A DNA stretch of 29,427 bases from an uncultured Stomatobaculum sp. GTDB lineage: Bacteria; Bacillota; Clostridia; Lachnospirales; Lachnospiraceae. This document shows, in pieces, positions 1 to 7,790 of the stretch. The notes beneath the pieces are model-generated. The model was not told the DNA's origin and ran no database searches. It was given only the letters and a program-made list of their open reading frames with translations. The stretch spans positions 1 to 29,427 of the forward strand of contig NZ_CALEYG010000002.1 of assembly GCF_937924975.1 (NCBI RefSeq), given 5' to 3'. Position 1 is the stretch's first letter. Each line of letters opens with the position of its first letter. The translations under genes and the position numbers were made by a program.

Positions 1-1
1 C

Positions 2-148
2 GCGCCGGAGACGCAGGTGCCGACTCCCGCGGCGAACGGCCCCGGCGGCCAGCTGCACACGACGCCCGTTGAGACCAAAGGTCCCGGCGCCGGACTGGAC
101 AGTCCCGGCACCGAAGGTCAGGTCATCCCGCGCCCGGGCGTGCACTGA
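2..148 (+). CDS. C-terminal tail of a truncated Pro/Gly-rich protein
   Basis: The gene begins outside the window; only the last 48 codons are visible, ending in TGA. The residues are dominated by Pro, Gly, Thr and Ala, with no hydrophobic core and few charged residues, which suggests a disordered extracytoplasmic tail. Such tails are common at the C-terminus of bifunctional penicillin-binding proteins and other wall-exposed proteins of Firmicutes, but no domain is present here to decide. A strong terminator follows within 40 bases, which supports this as the true end of a gene. Function is not assigned. Confidence 0.55.
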   Translation, partial: APETQVPTPAANGPGGQLHTTPVETKGPGAGLDSPGTEGQVIPRPGVH

Positions 149-182
149 CACCCCGGACCTTCGAACAGAAAACAAAGCAAAA

Positions 183-220
183 AATCCCCGGTTTGCCGAA
201 ACGGCAAACCGGGGATTTTT
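183..220. terminator. Bidirectional rho-independent terminator
   Basis: A perfect 15-bp stem (left arm 183-197, right arm 203-217) with a five-base loop is flanked by an A run on the left and a T run on the right, so it can stop transcripts from both sides. It lies between the truncated plus-strand gene and the convergent minus-strand malQ. Confidence 0.85.
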
Positions 221-318
221 GCTTCTCTCTTCCGGGCAGCGTCCGTTCCGTTTCAGCGCAACCCGGCTGTCTCTTCGGAGTTCGTCTCCGCACACGCGAC
301 ATCGGGCTCCGTACGCTC

Positions 319-1920
319 CTATGCCTTCGTCGCCGCTTCTGCTTCGGCGAGCGCGGCCTCCACTTCCGGCGGCACGGGAACCGGCTTCGACTCTCTGCCG
401 TAGATCTCCGCGAGCATACGGCAGTGCCAGATCAGGTGCTCCGTGAAGCTGTGCCGCGGCATGCGCCACTGCCAGTTTCCGCCCGCTGCGCTCGGCACAT
501 TGATGCGCGCTTCCTTGCCGCAACCGAGGTAGTCCCACATCGGGATAATCACCGTGTCGGCGACGCTCGACAGTACCGTGCGGATGCAGTCCCAGTAGAG
601 GTCCTGTTCCGGCGTGTGCTCCGAGCCCTGATAGCGCAACATGAAGAGTCTGATGCCCTCGTTCTGGTTGCGAATCCACTCCATGAGCGGCGCATTGTCG
701 TGCGTGCCCGTGTAGGCGACACAATGCCGCTCATAGCGGTGCGGCAGGTAGAGATTCTGGTTGTCGGAGTCATAGGCAAACTCCAGCACCTTCATCGGCG
801 GGAAACCGCTCTCCTTTACCATGCGAATCACGCTCTCCGTCATAAAGCCCAAGTCCTCCGCGATAATCGGCAGCGGCTTGCCGAGTTCCTTGGCGAGCGC
901 CTTGAAGAGCCCGACACCGGGGCCCTGCTTCCAGCTGCCCATCTTCGCGGGTTCTCCCGCCGGAATCGCAAAGTACTCGTCAAAGCCGCGGAAGTGATCC
1001 ATACGGAGGCAATCGTAAATTGAGAGACTGTAGCGAAGCCGCTCTGACCACCAGGCATAACCGGTTCTCTTGTGATAGTCCCAGTCATAGAGCGGATTTC
1101 CCCAGAGCTGTCCGTCCGGCGAGAAGTAATCCGGCGGGCAACCCGCCACCGCCTCCGGCTTGCCTTCCGCGTCGAGCTGAAAGAGCTCGGGGTGCGCCCA
1201 GGCATCCGCCGAATCCGGCGCGACATAGATCGGCAAGTCGCCGATGATTGTGATGCCGTGCGCGGTCGCATAGTCCTTCAGGCGCTTCCACTGCTCGTGG
1301 AACAGCACCTGCGTCCAGGTATAGAAATCAATCTCCGCCTCATGTGTCTTCCGGAAGTCGTGCAGTACCGTGCTGTCCCGCTTCCGGAGCGGCTCTGACC
1401 AGCCGAGAAAGCTCTTTCCGCCCTCCGCATCCTTGATGGCGCGATACAGGCAGTACTCCCGGGTTTCGGGGTGCAGGGCAGCGACGGCGGCCTCATAGCT
1501 TGCCTTGTCCTTGGTTTTGCGGACGGCCTCCGTCTCCGATGACGTCGCACCGTTAAGACTTTCCCGGAAGCGCTTGTGTGCGCGCCGAAGCAGCCTTTCA
1601 CGCGACTCATAGATATGACCGTAGTCAATCCGGCCCGGATCGCCCGGGTTCCGCTCGATAGAAAGTTCCTCCTCGGTGAGCAGCCCGAGCGCCTTCAATT
1701 CCTCGAGGTCGATGAAATACGGATTGCCCGCAAAACTCGAGAACGACTGGTACGGCGAGTCGCCGTAGCCGGTCGGTCCGAGCGGCAAAATCTGCCAGTA
1801 ACTCTGCCCCGCTTCCTTCAGGCAGTCAATCCAGTGGTAGGCCTCGATTGAAAAAGAGCCGATTCCGAAATCCCCCGGAAGACTGAATACCGGAAGCAAA
1901 ATACCTGCAGCACGTTTCAT
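319..1920 (-). CDS. malQ: 4-alpha-glucanotransferase (amylomaltase)
   Basis: 533 residues, a normal length for GH77 amylomaltase, which transfers alpha-1,4-glucan segments between maltooligosaccharides and releases glucose in the cytoplasm. The family signatures are intact: an N-terminal ILLPVFSLPGDFGIG segment, the PLGPTGYGDSPYQ loop (about residues 46-58), the nucleophile Asp308 in RMDHFRG, the acid/base Glu355 in IIAEDLG, and the third acid Asp408 in TGTHDNA. The start ATG overlaps the stop of the upstream GlgB-like gene by four bases, so the two are translationally coupled. The pairing suggests maltodextrin or glycogen turnover. It shares the terminator at 183-220 with the convergent gene. 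Assignment is secure. Confidence 0.96.
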   Translation of the reverse strand: MKRAAGILLPVFSLPGDFGIGSFSIEAYHWIDCLKEAGQSYWQILPLGPTGYGDSPYQSFSSFAGNPYFIDLEELKALGLLTEEELSIERNPGDPGRIDYGHIYESRERLLRRAHKRFRESLNGATSSETEAVRKTKDKASYEAAVAALHPETREYCLYRAIKDAEGGKSFLGWSEPLRKRDSTVLHDFRKTHEAEIDFYTWTQVLFHEQWKRLKDYATAHGITIIGDLPIYVAPDSADAWAHPELFQLDAEGKPEAVAGCPPDYFSPDGQLWGNPLYDWDYHKRTGYAWWSERLRYSLSIYDCLRMDHFRGFDEYFAIPAGEPAKMGSWKQGPGVGLFKALAKELGKPLPIIAEDLGFMTESVIRMVKESGFPPMKVLEFAYDSDNQNLYLPHRYERHCVAYTGTHDNAPLMEWIRNQNEGIRLFMLRYQGSEHTPEQDLYWDCIRTVLSSVADTVIIPMWDYLGCGKEARINVPSAAGGNWQWRMPRHSFTEHLIWHCRMLAEIYGRESKPVPVPPEVEAALAEAEAATKA

Positions 1921-4307
1921 TTCTTTTTCTCCATTCCCATTGCGCGGTCAATCCGTTTCTTCGCTGCGCCCGCGACACCCGCAGCTTTTCCGGCAACTCC
2001 CGCAGCCTTTCTGCCCGCTGCATCCTTTGCCTTGCCCGCAACGCCTGCGGCCTTACCCGCGACATCTGCGGCCTTTTCGAGAAGACTCTCTGTCTTCTGC
2101 TTTGTCGGCGTTTCCTCCGCCTGTTCGGCGCGCGGCGCTCTCTGTTTTATTTCCCGCTTCTTGCAGGCAAAGAAGAGTGCGCTGTAGGCGGGCAGGCGAA
2201 TGCCGATGCCGATCTCCTTGTCGTCGACCTCCATTGCACGGGCGGGCAGCGCGCGCGGATTCAAGAGGCCGCTGCCGCCGAAACGCTCGTCGTCGGTCGA
2301 AAAAATCTCCTTATAGCTTCCCGCATAGGGGACACCCAGGTTAAAGCGCGGATAGCTCGTGCCGGAGAAGTTCACGGCGACCAGAATATCCTCCTCTGCG
2401 GCGCGCCGCAGGAAGACGACCACATTTTCCTCGTAGGAGTGGCAGTTTAAGAAGGTAAAACCCTCCGTGTCACTGTCGCCCTCGTAGAGAGCCGGGTGCT
2501 CAAGATAGAAGGCATTCAGCGCCACCGCACAATCCTTGAGCTGCCGGTGCGAGGGGAAGTCAAGCAGCGAGAAGTTCAAGTGTCCGTCCGCCTGCAGCGG
2601 TTCGAGCATGCCGAATTCCTGACCCGCAAAGAGCAGCTTCTTACCGGGATGCGCCGTCACAAAGCCGAAGAACGCCCGCAACAGCGCAATCCGCTCCTCA
2701 AAGGGCAGATAACCGAGGCGGCCGAGTAAGGTCGGCTGCTGTTCCGAGAGGAAGGTGTGCGAGAGCGGCAGAATGTACTGCTCCGAGTACTGGTAGAGCT
2801 GGGCATACGAGAGTTCGCCGTAGCGCTCGCTCTTGCCTGCCTCGTCCGCACCGAGATAGGCAAGCATGCCCTCCGTAAAGCCCTGGTTACAGCGGAAATC
2901 AAAACCGAGACCGTCGTCCTTGACCGCCGCCGTGGTGCACGGCCACTCGGCGCTGCCGTCGGCAATCAGAAGAAAGCCCGGCAGTTTCTTGTGTACCGTA
3001 AGGCTCAGGCGGCGCAGGAAGGACGCGCCGTCCAGATTTTCGCCGCCGCCGTAGCAGTTCCGGTTCTCGTTTGCCTGAAACCAGAGGGCCGACGCCATGT
3101 CAATCACGCGGACGCCGTCGAGGTGGAATTCGTTTGCGAGGAAACTCACATTTGAGAACAGGAAAGACTGCACCTCTGCCCTGCCGAAGCGGAACACCGC
3201 CGTGTCGCCGCTGCCGTTTTCCTCATAGAGCGGGGTTCCGTCAAAGTAGGCGAGACCCTCCTCGGTCCGCGGGAAGCGGACCGCGCTCCAGTCCATCAGA
3301 ACACCGATGTCCTCGCGGTGCAGCGCATTGACGAGCGCACGGAAGCCGTCGGCAGTCCCCTGCTTCGCACTGAGCGCAAAGTATGCGCCGGTCAGATAAC
3401 CGAGCGAAGCCGCATCGCGCGTCTCGAGTAACGGCATCAGGAGCACATGCGTGTAATGCATCTCCTTTAAGTACACCGGCAAGGTCTCCGCGAGTTTCCG
3501 ATAGTCGGCATCCGCCTCGAAGCTCGCGAGATTCAGTTCATAGAGGTTGATGGGCTGCTCCCCGGCAAACTTTCCGTAGCGCTGTGCCCGCTCTGCGAGG
3601 TAGGCCTGATCTTCCCAGACAAAGTCCGGCTCCGCTGCGGCAATCATCGAAGCGCCGCCGCCCGCAGGTTCAACCGCGCGCGCATAGGGATCCGCCCGGA
3701 ACAAAATCTCCCGCGCATAGGTCTTGATTTCATACTTATAGAGCGCACCGGCTTCCGCGCCCGGCACAAAGAGCGCAAAAATACCGCTGTCTCCCATACG
3801 CCGCAGCTCATGGACTCTGCCGTCCCAGTTGTTGAAATCACCGACCACCGAGACCCGCATCGCATTCGGCGCAAAGACCGCAAAGCGAATGCCCGAAACA
3901 CCGCCCATCTTCTTCTCGTGCGCGCCAAGAAAGCTATGCGCCGCCACACTCTCACCCGCCTTGAACCTGCGGATCTCCGCTTCCGGCAATTCCGGCAAAA
4001 AGCGATACGGATCCTCTGCGACCGTCTCGCTGCCGTCTGCCTCCGGGAGAATGAACTGATAGCGCAGACTTTCCTTCTCCCCCGGAATCAGACAGGCAAA
4101 AAAGCCGCTCTCATCGACTAGTTCCATCGGGATTCTTGTCTTGCCGCGCTGCAACAGGACCCTGTCCCGCCCCGGAAAAAAGGCCTGCACGAGTATGCCT
4201 TTGTCTGTCTTATGCGGTCCCAAGATGGCGTGCGGATCTGCGGACTCCGAGTAAACAATCTCTTCGACTGCCGCCCAGTCCATCACCTCGTATAGTTCTC
4301 GTTCCAT
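1917..4307 (-). CDS. GlgB-like protein lacking catalytic acids (probable pseudo-branching enzyme)
   Basis: 796 residues with the full architecture of a 1,4-alpha-glucan branching enzyme: the N1 module (DPHAILGPH near residue 24), a CBM48 module (about 138-225, VVGDFNNWDG), a GH13-like barrel (about 250-610) and an all-beta C-domain (to about 715). The catalytic positions are changed. The usual RVDAV nucleophile motif reads RVIDM (Ile402 in place of Asp), the usual AEES acid/base motif reads ADGS (Asp450, Gly451), and the usual SHDE motif reads SHTF (Thr518). Branching activity is therefore not expected. Residues 745-784 form Ala/Gly/Lys heptads (KAAGVAG type) with a basic end. The ATG has a good AGGAGG site, and the stop overlaps malQ. 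Inference: a non-catalytic glucan-binding or scaffold protein. An automated pipeline would call it glgB. Confidence 0.85.
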   Translation of the reverse strand: MERELYEVMDWAAVEEIVYSESADPHAILGPHKTDKGILVQAFFPGRDRVLLQRGKTRIPMELVDESGFFACLIPGEKESLRYQFILPEADGSETVAEDPYRFLPELPEAEIRRFKAGESVAAHSFLGAHEKKMGGVSGIRFAVFAPNAMRVSVVGDFNNWDGRVHELRRMGDSGIFALFVPGAEAGALYKYEIKTYAREILFRADPYARAVEPAGGGASMIAAAEPDFVWEDQAYLAERAQRYGKFAGEQPINLYELNLASFEADADYRKLAETLPVYLKEMHYTHVLLMPLLETRDAASLGYLTGAYFALSAKQGTADGFRALVNALHREDIGVLMDWSAVRFPRTEEGLAYFDGTPLYEENGSGDTAVFRFGRAEVQSFLFSNVSFLANEFHLDGVRVIDMASALWFQANENRNCYGGGENLDGASFLRRLSLTVHKKLPGFLLIADGSAEWPCTTAAVKDDGLGFDFRCNQGFTEGMLAYLGADEAGKSERYGELSYAQLYQYSEQYILPLSHTFLSEQQPTLLGRLGYLPFEERIALLRAFFGFVTAHPGKKLLFAGQEFGMLEPLQADGHLNFSLLDFPSHRQLKDCAVALNAFYLEHPALYEGDSDTEGFTFLNCHSYEENVVVFLRRAAEEDILVAVNFSGTSYPRFNLGVPYAGSYKEIFSTDDERFGGSGLLNPRALPARAMEVDDKEIGIGIRLPAYSALFFACKKREIKQRAPRAEQAEETPTKQKTESLLEKAADVAGKAAGVAGKAKDAAGRKAAGVAGKAAGVAGAAKKRIDRAMGMEKKK

Positions 4308-4434
4308 GCAGCTTCCTCCTGCTTGTCTGTGATGTTCTTAGTTTATCACAGCAGCTGCCGTATTTTCCACTGTACAGCGCAAAATACGCGCATTTTCGGC
4401 GCAACATTCATGCACTTTTACAGGCTGCTCTCGC

Positions 4435-4464
4435 TTGCCTAATGCGGGTAAGGTCGACTATACT
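4435..4464 (+). promoter_or_regulatory. Sigma-A-type promoter for first signal peptidase gene
   Basis: A -35 box TTGCCT (4435-4440) and a -10 box TATACT (4459-4464) are separated by 18 bases, and the start codon lies 34 bases downstream behind an AAAGGAG ribosome site. It sits in the divergent region shared with the GlgB-like gene. Confidence 0.65.
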
Positions 4465-4498
4465 ATTACTTTGTAGAAAAATAAAAGGAGCGGGAATC

Positions 4499-5050
4499 AT
4501 GACCAAACCGGACAAGACAAAAAAGGAGAGCGGCGCCCTCCGCGAGCTGCTCAGCTGGATTCAAATTATTGTAATCGCCGCTGTTGTCGCCTTTGTGCTC
4601 AACAACTTTTTAATTGCAAACTCCCGCGTTCCCACGGGTTCCATGGAAAATACGATTATGACCGGGGATCGCGTGATCGGCTCCCGCCTCTCCTATCGCT
4701 TCGGTGAGCCGAAGCGGGGCGATGTGATCATCTTCCACTGGCCGGACGATGAAAAAATGCTCTTCGTGAAGCGCATCATCGGCATGCCGGGCGACAAGGT
4801 CACAATTCGAGACGGTCATGTCTATCTGAACGATTCCGAGACGCCGCTCGAGGAGCCCTACATCAAGGAGCCCATGGTCGTCGAGCCGGAAAAAACCTTC
4901 CAGGTACCGGAAGGCGCCTACTTCTGCATGGGCGACAACCGCAACGAGTCGATGGACGCACGCTACTGGAAAAACAGTTACGTCTACAAAAATAAAATAC
5001 TCGCGAAAGTTCTGTTCCGCTACTGGCCGGGAATCAAGGGCATTCACTGA
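4499..5050 (+). CDS. lepB: Type I signal peptidase (copy 1)
   Basis: 183 residues. It cleaves signal peptides from secreted proteins at the outer face of the membrane. There is one N-terminal membrane anchor (about residues 20-41). The catalytic Ser48 is in VPTGSM, the general-base Lys91 is in FVKRIIGMPGD, and the C-terminal box has CMGDNRNESMDARYW. The short form with a single anchor is typical of Firmicutes SipS/LepB. The ATG at 4499 was chosen because AAAGGAG lies just upstream and the anchor then sits at the N-terminus; a longer upstream reading frame has no such support. A second, very similar gene follows 69 bases later. Confidence 0.95.
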   Translation: MTKPDKTKKESGALRELLSWIQIIVIAAVVAFVLNNFLIANSRVPTGSMENTIMTGDRVIGSRLSYRFGEPKRGDVIIFHWPDDEKMLFVKRIIGMPGDKVTIRDGHVYLNDSETPLEEPYIKEPMVVEPEKTFQVPEGAYFCMGDNRNESMDARYWKNSYVYKNKILAKVLFRYWPGIKGIH

Positions 5051-5061
5051 CGCGCAACACG

Positions 5062-5100
5062 AAAACCGTGACAACACCGCCCGGTGCCGTCACGGTTTTT
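5062..5100 (+). terminator. Intercistronic terminator/attenuator hairpin
   Basis: An 11-bp stem AAAACCGTGAC / GTCACGGTTTT (5062-5072 and 5089-5099), with a smaller nested hairpin in its loop, is followed by a T run. It lies between the two signal peptidase genes and so may reduce read-through into the second. The ribosome site of the second gene begins about ten bases after it. Confidence 0.75.
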
Positions 5101-5119
5101 CTTTTGGAAAGGAGTTACT

Positions 5120-5671
5120 ATGACAGATTCCGAATCGAAGCGGGAAACCAAAAAAAACCGCCCCGCATGGCTCGACTGGGTGCAGATTTTTGCCGTTGCG
5201 GCAGTTCTCGCCTTTGTGCTGAACACCTTTCTCATTGCCAATGCGCGCGTACCGACCGGCTCCATGATTACGACCATCATGCCGGGCGACCGCGTGATCG
5301 GTTCCCGTCTCTCCTATCGCTTCGAGGATCCGGCGCGCGGCGATATCATCATCTTCCACGCCCCCGATGAACCGGAGACCCTCTATGTGAAGCGCATCAT
5401 CGGCATGCCGGGCGACAAGGTCACAATTCGAGACGGTCATGTCTATCTGAACGATTCCGAGACACCGCTCGAGGAATCCTACATCAAAGAGCCCATGAAG
5501 CCCGCGGCGTTGCAGGAGTTTCAAGTGCCCGAAGGCGCGTACTTCTGCATGGGCGACAACCGGAACGGCTCGGTGGACGCGCGCTACTGGAAAAATCACT
5601 ATGTCTACCGGGACAAGATTGTCGCAAAAGTCCTGTTCCGCTACTGGCCCGGTATCAAGGTGCTCAAGTAA
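5120..5671 (+). CDS. lepB: Type I signal peptidase (copy 2)
   Basis: 183 residues, the same length as the preceding paralogue. There is a single N-terminal anchor (about residues 19-41), Ser48 in VPTGSM, Lys91 in YVKRIIGMPGD, and the CMGDNRNGSVDARYW box. The start is set by GGAAAGGAG nine bases before the ATG. The N-terminal region and C-terminal third differ from copy 1, but a 77-base core (5387-5463 against 4766-4842) is identical at the DNA level. Copies with different anchors may differ in substrate preference; this is inference. Confidence 0.95.
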   Translation: MTDSESKRETKKNRPAWLDWVQIFAVAAVLAFVLNTFLIANARVPTGSMITTIMPGDRVIGSRLSYRFEDPARGDIIIFHAPDEPETLYVKRIIGMPGDKVTIRDGHVYLNDSETPLEESYIKEPMKPAALQEFQVPEGAYFCMGDNRNGSVDARYWKNHYVYRDKIVAKVLFRYWPGIKVLK

Positions 5672-5690
5672 AAAGGGCGAAGAAGCAAAG

Positions 5691-5727
5691 AAAGAGACAC
5701 AGTCCCCGGGGACTGTGTCTCTTTTTG
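5691..5727 (+). terminator. Terminator after second signal peptidase gene
   Basis: A perfect 34-base palindrome (arms 5691-5707 and 5708-5724, no unpaired loop in the DNA) ends in a T run. About 260 bases after it, up to the convergent vWA gene, hold nothing I can recognise. Confidence 0.85.
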
Positions 5728-5983
5728 ATACGCTTCGTGTTTCGATGCTCTATCGTTTGCACCTTCCCCCTTGCACTTTGGAGTTACAATACTTTTCTCT
5801 GCCTACATTGTCCATGAAACAGTATGTTCGGAGAAACATGTCATGATGCATATCTGCTGCCTTGCTTGCAATCTGTCTTGTATTGTAATGCCAACGGCGA
5901 CGCGCGGAGGGCACTTTCCGAATCGTCCGTTTCTAAGCATCATTGCTTTCGCTGCCACGCGTCCACCATGCCCCTTTGTAAAA

Positions 5984-6664
5984 TTATGTCAACCTTACGT
6001 TGCGAAATCCGACTGTGTCTCTTCCGCGCTTTTGATAGTCCTCCCGGATGCGTGCTCCCCAGTCCCGGTCAAGCGCCGATTTCTCTCTGAGCGTAAGGAT
6101 GGCCTGCCCCACCGCTTCGTAGTTCAGCGCAATGCCCGCGCTGTCGCAGTGATAGCGAACCGCCCGGTCCGCGTCTATGCCGAAGCGGCTTGCCGCCGCT
6201 ACCGCATCTATGTTTGCGCCGAGAAACAGAAACTCCCAGCCGTATCTTTCCTTCTGCCGCTCTATAAGCCGCCTTAGTTCCGCATAGCTGTAACGGCGGC
6301 TTGCATTTTCCTGCCCGTCCGTGGTAATCACAAAGAGGGTGTGATCCGGCCGCTCGTCCTCGCTTGCCCTCCGGTGCAGCTCCCCGATATGCCGAATTGC
6401 GCCGCCGACAGCATCCAGTAAGGCAGTGCTGCCGCCGACACGATAGTCCCGGACACCAAGGGGCGCCACCCGCTTGATATCTTCGCGATCGTGTAGCACC
6501 TCCGTCTCATTGCTGAATAAGAGGGTCGAGAGGAGTGCCTCCCCCTCTGCCTTTTTCTGCCGCTCCAGCATGGCATTGAAGCCCCCTATGGTATCTGCTT
6601 CCAGCCCTTTCATAGAGCCGCTGCGATCCAGAATAAATACGATTTCGGTTAAATTAACTTTCAT
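5984..6664 (-). CDS. Stand-alone von Willebrand factor A domain protein
   Basis: 226 residues, almost entirely one vWA domain. The metal-ion-dependent adhesion site is complete: Asp13-Ser15-Ser17 in LDRSGSM, a Thr in GGSTALLD, and an Asp in TTDGQEN. There is no signal peptide or membrane segment, so it should act in the cytoplasm, like the TerY/YegL group whose partners are often stress or nucleotide-metabolism proteins. The start at 6664 was chosen for the GGGAGG site upstream and because the domain starts immediately; a longer in-frame extension carries no domain. It is the last gene of an apparent operon behind the macro-domain gene, 109 bases apart. Its specific role is unknown. Confidence 0.85.
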   Translation of the reverse strand: MKVNLTEIVFILDRSGSMKGLEADTIGGFNAMLERQKKAEGEALLSTLLFSNETEVLHDREDIKRVAPLGVRDYRVGGSTALLDAVGGAIRHIGELHRRASEDERPDHTLFVITTDGQENASRRYSYAELRRLIERQKERYGWEFLFLGANIDAVAAASRFGIDADRAVRYHCDSAGIALNYEAVGQAILTLREKSALDRDWGARIREDYQKRGRDTVGFRNVRLT

Positions 6665-6773
6665 TGCGCTTCCCTCCCACCGTTTTGATCTGTCTTGTCT
6701 CACTGACAAAGAGAGCATAGCGCTTTTGATAACGGGAAGGGTCGCCTCGCAGGCGACATTTCGTTCGGCGTTC

Positions 6774-7769
6774 TTACGCCCCAATCGGATTCTCATCAAA
6801 GGCAAAGAGAGCCTCGTTGATTTCAAAGACATTGTACTTGCCTCGCGTGACAAAGTACTCCACGATTAAGTCAAACTTGCTCGCGGGCGAGAGGGCAAAG
6901 CCCGCCTTTTCCAGGAGTTCTTCGAATTCCGGGAGGGGAAGCTCCAGCGCAAGCGCAAAGGCAACGACCGTAGCTTTCGATGGCTGATAGTGCTTGTCCG
7001 AGCGTATCTTCGAGAAGAGCTTCCGGTCTATGTTCGCCTTCTTATAGCACTGTGCATCCGTCATACCGGCCTCGTCGATTTTCCGGAGCAGCATCTCCGA
7101 AAAACTCTCTCCGATTCGCCGTAAAGTTTCTTCCAGCGAGACCTCGGCGACAGCCTTTGTCTCACAGCGCGGCGTTTCCGCGCACTTTGCCTCATACAGC
7201 CGCTCCCGATGGAAGCGTTGTACAGCGCTGTCCGTATGGGCATCCACATAGCGCTCGTCGATATAGACTTGAATCTCCGAGAAACGCTCCGCACCGATCT
7301 CATAGGACTCCCGGTCAAAGATGACCAGATAGACTGTCATCTCCGCGGTCTCGAGGAAAGCGCTAATCTGCTCGACCGCGACACGAAGTGCCTCTGCCTT
7401 CGGGTAGCCGTAAATTCCGGCGGAAATCAGCGGGAAGGCCACCGTTTCACACTGATATTCTGCCGCTAATTTTAAGGATTCCCGGTAGCAGGAACGCAAT
7501 TTTTCCTCTTCCCCCTGCGTTCCGCCCTGCCAGCGCGGCCCGACCGCGTGAATCACATACTTACAGGGAAGCCGGTAGCCTTTGGTAATCTTTGCCTGGC
7601 CCGTCTCGCAGCCGTGCAACTTTTTGCAAGCCTTGAGGAGCTCCGGGCCCGCCGCGCGGTGGATGCAGCCGTCCACCCCGCCCCCGCCGAGAAGGGAACC
7701 GTTCGCGGCATTCACAATGGCATCCACCCGCATCTTCGTGATATCGTTTCTGACCAAGTGTAAGGGCAT
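6774..7769 (-). CDS. Macro domain protein with C-terminal HTH-like region
   Basis: 331 residues. Residues 1-165 are a MacroD-type macro domain, which binds ADP-ribose and in many members removes it or its acetyl ester. The nucleotide loops are clear: AIVNAANGSLLGGGGVDG (residues 17-34, Asn20, Asn23, Asp33) and a second glycine-rich loop SAGIYGYPKAEA. After a linker, residues about 235-331 resemble an XRE-type helix-turn-helix region (SKATVVAFALALELPLPEF). The ribosome site GGAGGTGG fits the ATG. It lies 21 bases after the ATPase gene and ahead of the vWA gene. Function is probably ADP-ribose-related hydrolysis tied to regulation; the substrate is not known. Confidence 0.88.
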   Translation of the reverse strand: MPLHLVRNDITKMRVDAIVNAANGSLLGGGGVDGCIHRAAGPELLKACKKLHGCETGQAKITKGYRLPCKYVIHAVGPRWQGGTQGEEEKLRSCYRESLKLAAEYQCETVAFPLISAGIYGYPKAEALRVAVEQISAFLETAEMTVYLVIFDRESYEIGAERFSEIQVYIDERYVDAHTDSAVQRFHRERLYEAKCAETPRCETKAVAEVSLEETLRRIGESFSEMLLRKIDEAGMTDAQCYKKANIDRKLFSKIRSDKHYQPSKATVVAFALALELPLPEFEELLEKAGFALSPASKFDLIVEYFVTRGKYNVFEINEALFAFDENPIGA

Positions 7770-7790
7770 AAGCCACCTCCGAAGTACGCT

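Noticed and set aside
193..1023. Long plus-strand open frame opposite malQ
   Set aside because: It lies entirely antisense to the secure malQ gene, starts inside a terminator stem, is rich in Arg/His in the manner of shadow frames and has no ribosome site.
1917..4307. Plain annotation as an active 1,4-alpha-glucan branching enzyme
   Set aside because: Overall similarity is clear, but the residues needed for catalysis are replaced at all three sites.
4136..4498. Upstream extension of the first signal peptidase frame
   Set aside because: It would run antisense through the start of the GlgB-like gene and across the promoter; the ATG at 4499 has the ribosome site and puts the membrane anchor at the N-terminus.
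6741..6757. GTCGCCT/AGGCGAC hairpin between macro and vWA genes as a terminator
   Set aside because: No T run follows on either strand; at most a processing or spacing structure inside an operon.
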